Positions 44,859 to 54,220 of a stretch of DNA of 64,000 bases are shown here, piece by piece. The stretch comes from Candidatus Rhodoferax odensensis (GTDB lineage: Bacteria > Pseudomonadota > Gammaproteobacteria > Burkholderiales > Burkholderiaceae_C): the NCBI GenBank assembly GCA_016718405.1, contig JADKDJ010000008.1, positions 124,001 through 188,000 on the forward strand. The letters run 5' to 3'. Below the pieces are notes generated by a model. That model was not told the origin of the DNA, did no database searches, and worked only from the letters and a program-made list of their open reading frames with translations. The position numbers were made by a program, and so were the translations under genes. Each line of letters starts with the position of its first letter. Positions within the stretch are counted from its first letter, which is position 1.

Positions 44859-47792
44859 ATGATCATCTGGGGCGCAATCTGGGGGGCCATTCTCGGCTTT
44901 CTCATGGGCCGACACGAGTCCGAAGCGGGCGCCATCCTGGGGGCCATTCTCGGCGCCCTGGCAGGGCGCACACTGCGCGGCGCGGTACGAACCGAAATCG
45001 AGTTGCAGCGCGCCAAATGGGCCGCCACACCGGCTACACCGCCGGCTGTAACGTCTGCCACCACCTCGGTCGCCACGCCCACACCACCGACAACCCCCGA
45101 CCCCGAAACCCTGCCCGGGGAGCCCTGGCCAGCGGACATCCATAGCGACGACCTCACCACCCCACCGCTGCCAGCCGCGCTGCCCGCTGGTGCGGCCCTG
45201 GCCGCCACCGCCAGCCTCGCCGCGCCCGCTGATGCAGTGGCCAGTCTGCCCAACCCGGCCATACAGCATCCGGTTACCGAGCCGGTCAAATCGGCCACCC
45301 AAGCCCGCACGGCCCAAGCCACTGAGCCCGATCTGGCCACCCGTGCCATCACGGCGGCACGCAACTGGCTGTTCGGCGGCAACACCATCGTGCGCATGGG
45401 CGTGGTGGTGCTGTTCGTCGGCTTGGCCTTCCTGGCCAAGTACGCCATCGACCACGCCATCCTGCCCCCCGAGCTGCGCCTGGCCAGCATCGGTGTGGCT
45501 GGCCTTGCCCTGTTTGTGTTTGGTTTTCGGCTGCGCACCAAGAAGCCGGACAAACTGGCCTACGCCTTGACACTGCAAGGCGCAGGTGTGGCCGTGTTGT
45601 ACCTGACCGTGTTTGCCGCCTTTCGGCTCTACCAGTTCTTGCCGGCTGGCGCGGCCTTCGTGGTACTGGGACTGGTCTGCGCTTTCTCCACCGCCATTGC
45701 CCTGCTGCAAAACGCCATGCCGATGGCCTTCATCGGGTTCGCCGGCGCCTTCGCCGCTCCGCTGCTGGTCTCCACCGGCCAGGGCAACCACGTGGGGCTG
45801 TTCAGTTACTACCTGCTGCTGAACCTGGGCGTCGTGGCGATTGCCTGGCTACGCGCCTGGCGGCCTTTGAACTTGCTGGGCTTCTTCGCCACCTTTGGCG
45901 TGGCCACCCTGTGGGGCGTGCTCAAGTACCGGCCCGAGCACTTCGCCAGTACCGAGCCGTTCCTGATCGCCTTCTTCCTGATCTACGTGCTGGCCAGCCT
46001 GCTGTACGCCACGCGCCATTCACTGGCGGCCAAACAGGCCGTCGACGCCACGCTGATCTTTGGCACGCCGCTGGTCGCCTTTGGCCTGCAGGCCGGCCTG
46101 GTGCGTGACATCGAGTACGCCACCGCCTTTTCGTCTTTGGCCACGGGCGGTTTCTACCTGGGGCTGGGTGTCTGGGCGATGCGCCGCGCCAGGCAAGGCA
46201 ACGATGTGGGGCGTTGGCTGGCTGAATGCTTCGTGGCACTGGGCCTGGGCTTTGTCACACTGGCAGTGCCGTTGGCGTTGGACGCACGCTGGACTTCGGC
46301 CGTCTGGGCCGCCGAGGGCGCCGCCGTGTACTGGATGGGCCAGCGCCAGGGTCGCTGGCTGGCGCGTGCGATCGGCCTGGCACTGCAACTGCTGGCGGCC
46401 TTGTCCTACCTCAGCGCGCTGGATCACGCACAAGTGGCCAGCTGGCCGTTGGCCAACCCGGGCTTCATTGGCGCCGCGCTGCTGGCGTTTTCGGCGCTGG
46501 CATTGGCGCACTGGTCGCGCGGCGCGGGGGAGCCGGCCAAAACACCAACGACGCGCCAGCTTGAGAAGCTGGAACAGGGTCTCTCACCAGTGCTGTTTTG
46601 GATCGGCTTCCTGTGGTGGCAGTTCGCAGTGAGTTATGAGATTGATCGCAGCGCGCTGGGCGACCACGGTGTCATGGCGTCCGTCTTCACGCACGCCGAG
46701 CAGGCGCATCTGCGCATGTTGGCCTGGTTGGGCAGCGCTTTCATCGCCCACCGACTGGCCCTGCCGCTGCGCGCCCGGCCGTGGTCGATAGCAGCCACCC
46801 CCGCCTGGTTCAACTTGCCGGTCATGCTGCTCGTCGCGCTGGAGGGCATGACCCAACTTGACCACGTGTTTCAGTCCTGGGGCTGGTTGGTATGGCCGGT
46901 CGCACTGATGCTGCACGGGGTCATGCTGCGCCGGCTTGATGCAGGCACACCCAGGGGCTGGTGGTCCTGGACCCACAGTGGCGGTATCTGGCTGCTGGTG
47001 CTATTGGGCGGCAATGTACTCATCTGGGCGGTACAACAAGCACAGCTGCAGCGGACCGCCTGGGCCTCGGTGATTGTCCTGGTCTCGGCCATCGTGGTGT
47101 TGTTGGCGCTGTCGGCGCGGGCCTGGTTCGATCCCGCCAGCACGCTGCGCCAACGCTGGCCATTGGACCGCTTTGCCGACGCCTACCTGTGGCGCGCGGC
47201 GGCACCGGTAGCGCTGCTGGTGACGCTGGGCTGCCTGGCCGTGGCGATCCATTCCGACGGCAACGCCCGCCCCCTGCCCTATGTTCCCCTGCTCAACCCA
47301 ACCGACCTAAGCGTGGCACTGGGTCTGGCGGCCTGCGCTTTGTGGCTGATGCGGCTACGTCAGAGCACCTCGGCCATCCCGGCGCTGGCGCGCCACCCAC
47401 GCCTGCCATTGGCATTGGTGGCAATTGCCTTTGTCGCGATCAACACCGTGTGGCTGCGCGTGGCCCACCAGTTCGCCGGCGTGCCCTGGAACGCCGAGCG
47501 CCTGTTCGAATCGTTCCTGGTGCAAGCCGGCTATTCAATCCTCTGGACCCTGATTGCACTGGGGTTGATGATCGTGGCGCACCGACGCCAGGCGCGCCCG
47601 GTGTGGATGGGCGGCGCCGTGCTGTTGGGCGTGACGGTGCTCAAGCTGTTCCTGATCGACTTGTCCAATCGCGGTGGCTCCGAGCGCATCGTGGTGTTCA
47701 TCGCCGTAGGCGTTCTGATGCTGGTGGTGGGCTACTTCGCACCCATGCCACCGCCGGCGGCAGCCAGCAAACCTAAGGAGGCCACCTCATGA
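44859..47792 (+). CDS. DUF2339 large membrane protein
   Basis: A 977-residue inner-membrane protein. The start (MIIWGAIWGAILGFLMGRHESEAGAILGAILGALAGR) is glycine-rich and hydrophobic, followed by a Pro/Ala/Thr-rich linker (about 50-160), then some 25 consecutive hydrophobic segments from residue 165, opening with NWLFGGNTIVRMGVVVLFVGLAFLAKYA, the DUF2339 hallmark. Function is unknown. It overlaps the DUF3999 gene by ATGA, a conserved pairing that suggests a common membrane complex. Confidence 0.88.
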   Translation: MIIWGAIWGAILGFLMGRHESEAGAILGAILGALAGRTLRGAVRTEIELQRAKWAATPATPPAVTSATTSVATPTPPTTPDPETLPGEPWPADIHSDDLTTPPLPAALPAGAALAATASLAAPADAVASLPNPAIQHPVTEPVKSATQARTAQATEPDLATRAITAARNWLFGGNTIVRMGVVVLFVGLAFLAKYAIDHAILPPELRLASIGVAGLALFVFGFRLRTKKPDKLAYALTLQGAGVAVLYLTVFAAFRLYQFLPAGAAFVVLGLVCAFSTAIALLQNAMPMAFIGFAGAFAAPLLVSTGQGNHVGLFSYYLLLNLGVVAIAWLRAWRPLNLLGFFATFGVATLWGVLKYRPEHFASTEPFLIAFFLIYVLASLLYATRHSLAAKQAVDATLIFGTPLVAFGLQAGLVRDIEYATAFSSLATGGFYLGLGVWAMRRARQGNDVGRWLAECFVALGLGFVTLAVPLALDARWTSAVWAAEGAAVYWMGQRQGRWLARAIGLALQLLAALSYLSALDHAQVASWPLANPGFIGAALLAFSALALAHWSRGAGEPAKTPTTRQLEKLEQGLSPVLFWIGFLWWQFAVSYEIDRSALGDHGVMASVFTHAEQAHLRMLAWLGSAFIAHRLALPLRARPWSIAATPAWFNLPVMLLVALEGMTQLDHVFQSWGWLVWPVALMLHGVMLRRLDAGTPRGWWSWTHSGGIWLLVLLGGNVLIWAVQQAQLQRTAWASVIVLVSAIVVLLALSARAWFDPASTLRQRWPLDRFADAYLWRAAAPVALLVTLGCLAVAIHSDGNARPLPYVPLLNPTDLSVALGLAACALWLMRLRQSTSAIPALARHPRLPLALVAIAFVAINTVWLRVAHQFAGVPWNAERLFESFLVQAGYSILWTLIALGLMIVAHRRQARPVWMGGAVLLGVTVLKLFLIDLSNRGGSERIVVFIAVGVLMLVVGYFAPMPPPAAASKPKEATS

Positions 47793-49243
47793 AAACCCTG
47801 ATCCATGTGGTCACTTGGCTGACGGCGGGCCTGCTGTCGGTCAATGCCAGCGCGGCCAACGCACCGACGCCGGCCGATTTCGCCTGGCGTGCCACGCTGG
47901 CGGTGCCCGCCGGTGCCAACGCCGCGCGCATTACACTGCCGGCCGAGGCGATGCTGCGGCTACAAAGCCGTAACGCGCACGATGTGCGGGTTTTTAATGC
48001 CGACGGCGAGGCCGTGGCCTTCGCCCTGGTGCCGACCAGCGGCACCACCAGTAGCCCAGCGGCACAGACCCAACGCTATGCGGCCCTGGCGCTATTCAAT
48101 GCAACCGGCGGCAAACGCCCGGGTAAGAACTCGGTGCAGGTGCAGCTCGATCAAAACGGCCAGCGTGGCTCGGTCTGGGTGCGCTTCGGCGACGGTGCCA
48201 ACGGCGCCGCACCCGCAGAGCCAACGTCCAGCCGGCTACCGACGGTGCTGTTCGACACGCGGACCGACAAGCAGACCATCGACGCGCTGCAGCTGCAGGC
48301 TGAGTTTCCCGCCAACACGCTGATTCACTTCTCGCTGGCCAGCAGTACCGACTTGGTACGCTGGACGCCGATTGCGCTCAAAGGTCCGCTGTTTCGCTTC
48401 GACGGTGTCGACGCGCCCAGCAACCAGACCCTGGTGCTGCAACAACCCCTGGCGCTGGAGGGCCGCTACTTGCGTTTGAGCTGGGATGGCCAGGCCGGCG
48501 TGCAAGTGCAGCACATGCTGGGCCGCGTCGCGACCACCTGGACACCGCCCGCACGGGTGCGCGCGCCTTTGGCAGGCGCGGTGGCCGAGGGCAGCACCAG
48601 CCTGACCTGGTCGCTGGACTTCGCCGCGCCGCTGGCGGCGCTGCACCTGAGCACCACGCGCGACAACGCGCTGATACCGGTGCGAATTCTCGGCCGCAAC
48701 GATGCCGCGCAGCCCTGGCGGCTGCTGGCGCAGACGGCGGTGTACCGACTCGGCACGCCCGATCAACCCAGCACCAACGCGCCCGTGGCCTTGGGCGACG
48801 CGTCCGTGCGCTGGTTGCGCGTGGAGGCCACACCAGGCATGACGCTGCCGGTGGCAGACCTGCAAGCGGCGCTTGAATTCGAGCCGGTGCAACTGGTGTT
48901 TCTTGCCACTGGCAGAGCACCGTTTGAACTGGTGGCCGGCCGGGCCCGCAGCGAGCCCAGTGCGATCAACTCCACCGTGCTGGCCTCGGCCATGACGACC
49001 AAGCTCGACGACTTGCCCCGCGCCAGCGTCGCCAGTGTCCGGCTGCAAACCGACGGCGCAAGCGAATCGACCCTCCAGCGCTGGTTGCCCGCTGGCACCG
49101 AGCAACGCAGCGTCGCGTTGTGGACGGTACTGTTGGTTGGCGTGCTGGTATTGGGCGGCGTTGCCTACACGCTTCTGCGCCAGTTATCGGCCAAACCGGC
49201 GCCAATGCCCACCACCGGCAATGGCGAAGCCTCCAAACCCTAG
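47789..49243 (+). CDS. DUF3999 membrane-anchored periplasmic protein
   Basis: A 484-residue protein with a signal sequence (LIHVVTWLTAGLLSVNASAA), a long beta-rich periplasmic part, and one C-terminal membrane helix (VALWTVLLVGVLVLGGVAYTLL, about 449-470), as in DUF3999 proteins that accompany DUF2339. Its ATG overlaps the stop of the upstream gene (ATGA), so the two are translationally coupled. No enzymatic motif is seen. Confidence 0.85.
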   Translation: MKTLIHVVTWLTAGLLSVNASAANAPTPADFAWRATLAVPAGANAARITLPAEAMLRLQSRNAHDVRVFNADGEAVAFALVPTSGTTSSPAAQTQRYAALALFNATGGKRPGKNSVQVQLDQNGQRGSVWVRFGDGANGAAPAEPTSSRLPTVLFDTRTDKQTIDALQLQAEFPANTLIHFSLASSTDLVRWTPIALKGPLFRFDGVDAPSNQTLVLQQPLALEGRYLRLSWDGQAGVQVQHMLGRVATTWTPPARVRAPLAGAVAEGSTSLTWSLDFAAPLAALHLSTTRDNALIPVRILGRNDAAQPWRLLAQTAVYRLGTPDQPSTNAPVALGDASVRWLRVEATPGMTLPVADLQAALEFEPVQLVFLATGRAPFELVAGRARSEPSAINSTVLASAMTTKLDDLPRASVASVRLQTDGASESTLQRWLPAGTEQRSVALWTVLLVGVLVLGGVAYTLLRQLSAKPAPMPTTGNGEASKP

Positions 49244-49296
49244 GCAGCATCGTCGCGACCCGGGTTGGCGCGACCACGCTTCGCTATCATCGACCC

Positions 49297-50097
49297 ATGC
49301 CTGCAAGCTCCTCGCTGCCCGCCGTTCCCGGCGCCTGGGTTCGTGCCCTGGGGCGACACGCCTGGAGCTGGTGGCACCTGCTGCACTTTGGCGCCGTGGC
49401 GGTTGTACTGATGTTGTCCCCTTCGAGCTACGACCCGGCGCGGCGTAGCCGAGCCGCGCATCACGTTTACCTTACTACCTGGCAAGTGCTGCCATGGTTC
49501 ACGGTTCTGACGGCGCTGCTGAGTCTGGTGTTGATCCGCATCGTGATGGTGACCGCGGTCAGTTATGGCCTGTCGCAATACGCGCTGGAAATGGTGGTGC
49601 GTGTGCTGGTGCTGGAGTTGATCCCGCTCGCGGCGGCGCTGTTTGTCACCTTGCGGGCTGGACTGGCTTTCAACGCCGGCGCCGTGGCGTCGTTGGGTGC
49701 CATGCCGGCAACACCACAGCGCCACATCGATGTGCAGCGCCTGCGCGACAGTTTGCTGGCGCAGGTGACCGGGAACGCCTTCTCGGTACTGGCGTTGGCC
49801 GTGGTCAGCAGCATCGTGGCCCTGCTGCTGGCGTATCTGCTGGTTTACGGCTTGTCGCCCTGGGGACTGCCCGGCTACATGCACACCGTGGGCAGGGTGT
49901 TCGAGCCGATTGTGGCCTTCGGTTTTGCGTTCAAGACGGTGCTGTTTGCGCTGGCCGTGGCCGTGGTGCCGGCGGCGGCCAGCCTGGAGCCCAGGCCCCA
50001 GGGCGCCGCGGCCTCAACCGTGCAGCCCGGTGCAGTTCGACTATTCTTGGTGCTGCTGCTGATTGAGGCCGCATCACTCACCTTGCGCTACTTCTGA
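49297..50097 (+). CDS. MlaE-like ABC transporter permease
   Basis: A 266-residue membrane protein with five to six hydrophobic segments. The core ELIPLAAALFVTLRAGLAFNAGAVASLGAM resembles the MlaE/Ttg2B permease motif, and the domain continues VTGNAFSVLALAVVSSIVALLLAYLLVYG. MlaE permeases move phospholipids with an ATPase (MlaF) and an MCE protein (MlaD). The following gene is an MCE protein, but no ATPase gene lies here. ATG 49297 is the probable start; the longer frame overlaps the DUF3999 gene. Confidence 0.78.
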   Translation: MPASSSLPAVPGAWVRALGRHAWSWWHLLHFGAVAVVLMLSPSSYDPARRSRAAHHVYLTTWQVLPWFTVLTALLSLVLIRIVMVTAVSYGLSQYALEMVVRVLVLELIPLAAALFVTLRAGLAFNAGAVASLGAMPATPQRHIDVQRLRDSLLAQVTGNAFSVLALAVVSSIVALLLAYLLVYGLSPWGLPGYMHTVGRVFEPIVAFGFAFKTVLFALAVAVVPAAASLEPRPQGAAASTVQPGAVRLFLVLLLIEAASLTLRYF

Positions 50098-50106
50098 TCG
50101 TTTGCC

Positions 50107-51084
50107 ATGCAATCCCAACCTGAACCTGCCACCACCAGCGGCCCCGCGGACAAACCGATTGCCCACGTCGAGTTCAAGGCGATGGTGTTGCTGGCGCTGA
50201 TGCTGACACTGGTCTGTGGTTTTATCCTGTACGTGATGGTGGCGCGTGGGGTCTTCGAGAACACCCAGCGACTGGTACTGATCGCCGACGACTCCGAGGG
50301 CATCATCGTCGGCATGGACCTGACCTTTTCCGGATTTCCGGTTGGCCGCGTGCAACGGATCGAACTGGCCGAGGATGGCAAGGTCCACATCCTGGTGGAC
50401 ATTCCGAACAAAGATGTTCGCTGGCTACGCAGTTCCAGCGTGTTCACCATGGAGCGCGGCGTCGTCGGCGACACCCGCCTGCGCGCCTACACCGGCGTCA
50501 TGAGCGACCCACCCCTGCCCCCTGGAGCGCAGCGCACCGTGCTGCGCGGTGACGCCACCGCCGAGTTCCCGCAACTGGTGGCTACCGCGCGCGACCTGCT
50601 GGCCAACCTGAGCAACATGACCGCCGCCGATTCCAGCCTCAATGCCAGCCTGGGCAACCTGCGCACCACCACTGAGCGCCTGAATGGACGTTACGGCGTA
50701 CTTGGTGGTGTGCTCGGCGGCGATGACAACGCCCGCAAGATCATCACCACGCTGGACCGCACCAACGCCCTGTTGGCCAAGGCCGACGAGCGGGTCTTTG
50801 GCAAACAGGGCGTGATGGACGAAACACAGGCAGCGATCCGCCAGCTCAATGCCATCCTGAGCGACACGCGCGCCAGCTTGCAACGCGTTGACGCGATCCT
50901 CGCCGATGCCCAGGTGATCAGCGCCGACACCAAGGCGGTCAGCGCGAATGCCAAGCTGGCCACCACCGACCTGGGCGCGCTGCGCAAGGAGGTCGACACC
51001 AGCCTGCGCCGGGTCACGCAATTGGTCGATGAGATCAACCGCAAGTGGCCGTTTGCGCGTGACACCGAGATCAAGCTGCCATGA
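50107..51084 (+). CDS. MlaD-family (MCE domain) protein
   Basis: A 325-residue protein with one N-terminal membrane helix (FKAMVLLALMLTLVCGFILYVMV, about 23-45), an MCE domain (DDSEGIIVGMDLTFSGFPVGRVQRIEL, about 62-88, to about 150), and a C-terminal helical/coiled region (170-315). MCE proteins bind lipid between the membranes. It begins nine bases after the permease stop and overlaps the next gene by ATGA, so all three form one transport unit, probably for phospholipid or another lipid. Confidence 0.88.
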   Translation: MQSQPEPATTSGPADKPIAHVEFKAMVLLALMLTLVCGFILYVMVARGVFENTQRLVLIADDSEGIIVGMDLTFSGFPVGRVQRIELAEDGKVHILVDIPNKDVRWLRSSSVFTMERGVVGDTRLRAYTGVMSDPPLPPGAQRTVLRGDATAEFPQLVATARDLLANLSNMTAADSSLNASLGNLRTTTERLNGRYGVLGGVLGGDDNARKIITTLDRTNALLAKADERVFGKQGVMDETQAAIRQLNAILSDTRASLQRVDAILADAQVISADTKAVSANAKLATTDLGALRKEVDTSLRRVTQLVDEINRKWPFARDTEIKLP

Positions 51085-51761
51085 CCCACTACGCACGACG
51101 ATACGCCCCGGCGCTGCTACTGGCGACCCTGGTCGCCTGTGCCAGCACGGCGCCACCACCGGACTGGCAGAGCAACGCGCACGGCGCGCTCAAGGGCTTC
51201 ACCTCAAGCTACCTGACTGGCAATACCACTGCTGCCGAGACCGAGTTTGCCCGCGCACGGAGCGAAATCGCCAGCACCGGCCGACTCGACCGGGTGGCGC
51301 GCGCCGAACTGCTGCGCTGCGCCGTGCGCCTGGCCGGCCTGGAGCTGGACGATTGCCCCGGCTTCGTAGCGTTGGCCGGCGATGCCGACGCGCGGGACCG
51401 GGCCTATGCCGACTACCTGCGTGGGGATTGGTTAGGCCTGGATCGCACCCTGCTGCCGGCGCAGCACCAGGCGCTGGCAGCCTTGCCACCGACCCAACCA
51501 GACGCCCCGGTGCTGGCCGCCATCGAAGACCCCCTGGCGCGCTTGGTGGCTGCCGCCGCACTGCTGCGCCAAGGTCGGCTCAGCCCAGCAGGCATGGCGC
51601 TCGCTGCCGACGCCGCCTCCGGTCAAGGCTGGCGCCGCCCGCTGCTGGCGTGGCTGGGCGTGCAATTGCAGCGCAGCCAGCAAGCTGGCGACCAGACCGG
51701 CGCGGCGCGCCTGCAGCGCCGCATCGACCTTGTGCTGGGCAAGGTTTCGAGCAATCCTTGA
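51081..51761 (+). CDS. Hypothetical lipoprotein of the MCE operon
   Basis: A 226-residue protein with a basic start, a hydrophobic stretch and a lipobox (ATLVAC, cysteine at 20), then a soluble, mostly helical Ala-rich domain with conserved-looking WLGLDRTLLPAQHQALAAL. I do not recognise the family. The ATGA overlap with the MCE gene makes it a likely accessory of the same lipid transporter, perhaps at the outer membrane. Confidence 0.7.
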   Translation: MTHYARRYAPALLLATLVACASTAPPPDWQSNAHGALKGFTSSYLTGNTTAAETEFARARSEIASTGRLDRVARAELLRCAVRLAGLELDDCPGFVALAGDADARDRAYADYLRGDWLGLDRTLLPAQHQALAALPPTQPDAPVLAAIEDPLARLVAAAALLRQGRLSPAGMALAADAASGQGWRRPLLAWLGVQLQRSQQAGDQTGAARLQRRIDLVLGKVSSNP

Positions 51762-51823
51762 TACTTGGCTCGCGGGGCTCTGAACCGTGCACGCCTGTCA
51801 CGCGGCAACCTCCTGGAGATTGA

Positions 51824-52309
51824 ATGTCAACCGTCTACGATTTCGAAGCACTCCAGATCAACGGCAAGTCCGTGCCCCTGTCCAAATTCAAGGGCAAGGC
51901 GATGCTGATCGTCAACACCGCCAGTGCCTGCGGCTTCACGCCACAATTTGGCGGACTCGAAGCCCTGCACAAGAAGTATGGCAAACAGGGCCTGGTCGTC
52001 TTGGGTTTCCCTTGCAACCAGTTCGGTGCTCAGGATGCTGGCAGCAATGGCGAAATCGCCGAGTTTTGCCAACTCAACTATGGCGTCAGTTTTCCGATGA
52101 TGGCCAAGATTGACGTCAATGGCGCCAACGCCCATCCGCTGTACCACTGGCTGTCGGCCGAGGCGCCCGGTCTGTTGGGCAGCAAGAGCATCAAGTGGAA
52201 CTTCACCAAGTTCCTGGTTGGCAAGGACGGCCGCGTTCTCAAGCGCTACGCACCCACCGATGAGCCGGCCAGCTTAAGCCAGGACATCGAGGCCGCCCTG
52301 GCGGCCTGA
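51824..52309 (+). CDS. Glutathione peroxidase (thiol peroxidase type)
   Basis: A 161-residue thioredoxin-fold peroxidase. The peroxidatic Cys36 lies in NTASACGFTPQ; the conserved GFPCNQFGAQDAGSN holds the catalytic Gln and a likely resolving cysteine; WNFTKFLVGKDG holds the catalytic Trp-Asn. It reduces hydroperoxides with thioredoxin or glutathione. An ATG at 51824 has a GGAG site. Length matches BtuE/GpxA proteins. Confidence 0.93.
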   Translation: MSTVYDFEALQINGKSVPLSKFKGKAMLIVNTASACGFTPQFGGLEALHKKYGKQGLVVLGFPCNQFGAQDAGSNGEIAEFCQLNYGVSFPMMAKIDVNGANAHPLYHWLSAEAPGLLGSKSIKWNFTKFLVGKDGRVLKRYAPTDEPASLSQDIEAALAA

Positions 52310-52431
52310 GCGCCGGCTGCCACTGCCGGCACACGCCCGGCACATCAACCTGGGGCCGCCTTTTCGCTCCGCACGCGTGTTGCACGCGGTAACATCCGCA
52401 ATTATTTGCAATCGCTGGTGGATACCTTCCC

Positions 52432-53517
52432 ATGCAATGCCCGCAATGCGCCGCAACGTTCACCGATCCCGCGGGGAAGTGCCCCGCCTGTGGGCACCTG
52501 CCTGCGTCGAACGAGGCAGCGGGCCAGGCCTTGCGCATTGAGCCGGGATTTGTCGAAGTGCCAGATGCCAGCGCGCCCTCGGCGGTAATGCAGGACCTGT
52601 ACAAGGCCGCCGTGGGCGAGAAGCACCAGGACTACTACCTGCGCCAGTTCGCCCGCTTTGATCAGGCTGGCAGGACCAGCGCCACCTGGCATTGGCCAGC
52701 CAGTCTGTCGACCCTGAACTGGCTGGCCTGGCGCGGCATGTGGAATGTCGCCCTGATGTTCGCCGCTATCTGCCTGGGTCTGGGGCTACTGGTGTTTGGC
52801 ATTGGGCGACTGGTGTTCGATTTTTCAAGCACCACCGAGCTGATGTTGCTGGCCGCAGGTCTGGCGGTCGTGTTCGTGCTGCCCGGTCTGTTTGCCAACG
52901 CTGCCTACTACCGGTTCTCCAAGAAGCGCATCGAAGCGGCGCTGGTCGCCTGCGCCACGATCGACGAAGCCTGCACCGCGCTGACATCCAGCGCCAGCTC
53001 GAACCGTCGCTGGTTCGTACTGGCGGCCACCAACACCAGCCTGGTGGCCGGGATCGGGCTGTTTGCCTGGCTGCTGACGTCCAGCGCGGGGTTTGACGCC
53101 GCCGCACCCTCGCCACCAAGCCAGCCAGTAGTGGCCATCGCCATTGAGCCGCCAGCGGCAAGCCCAATACCATCACTCAAAGTCTCCGACCCCGCAACCC
53201 CACTCCCAATAGCATGGACATCCGCGCCAGAACCTGTGGCGTCAACCGCTGCGTCGGCGCCCACAAAGACCGAAGTGACCGTAGCGGAATTTCGATTTGC
53301 CCTGCAGGTCGGCGCCTTTGCCAACGAAGCCAACGCACGCAAGGCGCAGGCCAAGCTGCAGGCCGCCGGATTCAAAGCCTACCTGGAGGAGTTGGAGACC
53401 AGCCAAGGCAAACGCATCCGGGTACGCGTCGGGCCGTTTGCCACCCGAGATGAGGCCGAAAAGGCCGCCCCGCTGATCAAGGAACTGGACCTGCCCGCCC
53501 TGCTGGTCAAGGTCTAG
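52432..53517 (+). CDS. SPOR-domain membrane protein with N-terminal zinc ribbon
   Basis: A 361-residue protein. The start MQCPQCAATFTDPAGKCPACG is a CxxC...CxxC zinc ribbon. A middle region has a conserved AVGEKHQDYYLRQFARFD followed by WRGMWNVALMFAA and two more hydrophobic segments (up to about 165), then a third helix near 205, a long Pro/Ala/Ser linker and a C-terminal SPOR domain (FALQVGAFANEANARKAQAKL, 290-361) that binds denuded peptidoglycan at septa. The topology places SPOR in the periplasm. Function is not known. Confidence 0.82.
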   Translation: MQCPQCAATFTDPAGKCPACGHLPASNEAAGQALRIEPGFVEVPDASAPSAVMQDLYKAAVGEKHQDYYLRQFARFDQAGRTSATWHWPASLSTLNWLAWRGMWNVALMFAAICLGLGLLVFGIGRLVFDFSSTTELMLLAAGLAVVFVLPGLFANAAYYRFSKKRIEAALVACATIDEACTALTSSASSNRRWFVLAATNTSLVAGIGLFAWLLTSSAGFDAAAPSPPSQPVVAIAIEPPAASPIPSLKVSDPATPLPIAWTSAPEPVASTAASAPTKTEVTVAEFRFALQVGAFANEANARKAQAKLQAAGFKAYLEELETSQGKRIRVRVGPFATRDEAEKAAPLIKELDLPALLVKV

Positions 53518-53534
53518 CCGCCAGTCGGCACGCC

Positions 53535-54161
53535 TCAGTCCAGGCTGGCCTGTGCGCGCAAAATGCGCCCGCTGCGGTCATCGACCTCGCATTGGTAACT
53601 GACCGCGCTCGGGCGCATGCCGGGGCCGCGCTCCATGCTGGCATGGCCAAACAACACGGCGCGCCCGTCAGCGCCCGGTTTGAGCTGACGCGAAGCCGAA
53701 TTGAACGCCAGGTTGCCGCCCTTCGGATGCTGATCTCGCAAAACGGTCGCCACCGCCAGTTCGCAATCCTGCGGTGACAGTTTGGTCAAGTCCGGCTGCC
53801 ATGCGGCGCTGGACACCGGCGCTTGACCCAGCTCGTTGAACAACGCGCCGCTGGTTTTGCCGGTCTTGAAGTTAAACGCGCAGCTGTAGCTAAACGACAC
53901 CGAGCCACCGGCAGCGCGCCGATAGCGCCCTTCGCCCTTGACCCCCACCTCGTCGTCTTGCGTGGGAACCAGCACACGCTTGGCGGCGATGAACTCGATC
54001 TGCTGCGCATCACGCGCACGCATCTGGTGAACGGTGTCGGTCACCTCGGCCTCGCAAGCGGAGACAGCCGCCTTGGTGGCGTCGGTCTGCGCTGCGACGT
54101 TGGCGCAAGCGCCCAACCCCAGCCACGCCGTCATCGCAACTGCACCCAAGCGAGCATCCAT
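53535..54161 (-). CDS. Hypothetical exported protein with two similar halves
   Basis: A 208-residue protein from ATG 54161 (GAGGAA ribosome site). The N-terminus is hydrophobic and ends LGLGAC, a probable lipobox, or a signal peptide cleaved after NVAAQ. The two halves share a pattern: VKGEGRYRRAAGGSVSFSYSCAFNFKTGK and VLFGHASMERGPGMRPSAVSYQCEVDDRSGR, each with a GxG or basic turn, an aromatic-Cys strand and a D/N..(T/S)G(K/R) end. I do not recognise a named family. It converges with the SPOR gene. Confidence 0.68.
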   Translation of the reverse strand: MDARLGAVAMTAWLGLGACANVAAQTDATKAAVSACEAEVTDTVHQMRARDAQQIEFIAAKRVLVPTQDDEVGVKGEGRYRRAAGGSVSFSYSCAFNFKTGKTSGALFNELGQAPVSSAAWQPDLTKLSPQDCELAVATVLRDQHPKGGNLAFNSASRQLKPGADGRAVLFGHASMERGPGMRPSAVSYQCEVDDRSGRILRAQASLD

Positions 54162-54220
54162 ATCGTTCCTCTCAACGTGACCGACGGTCACAGCGCATTA
54201 TCGCTTTTGCGTCAATCGAC

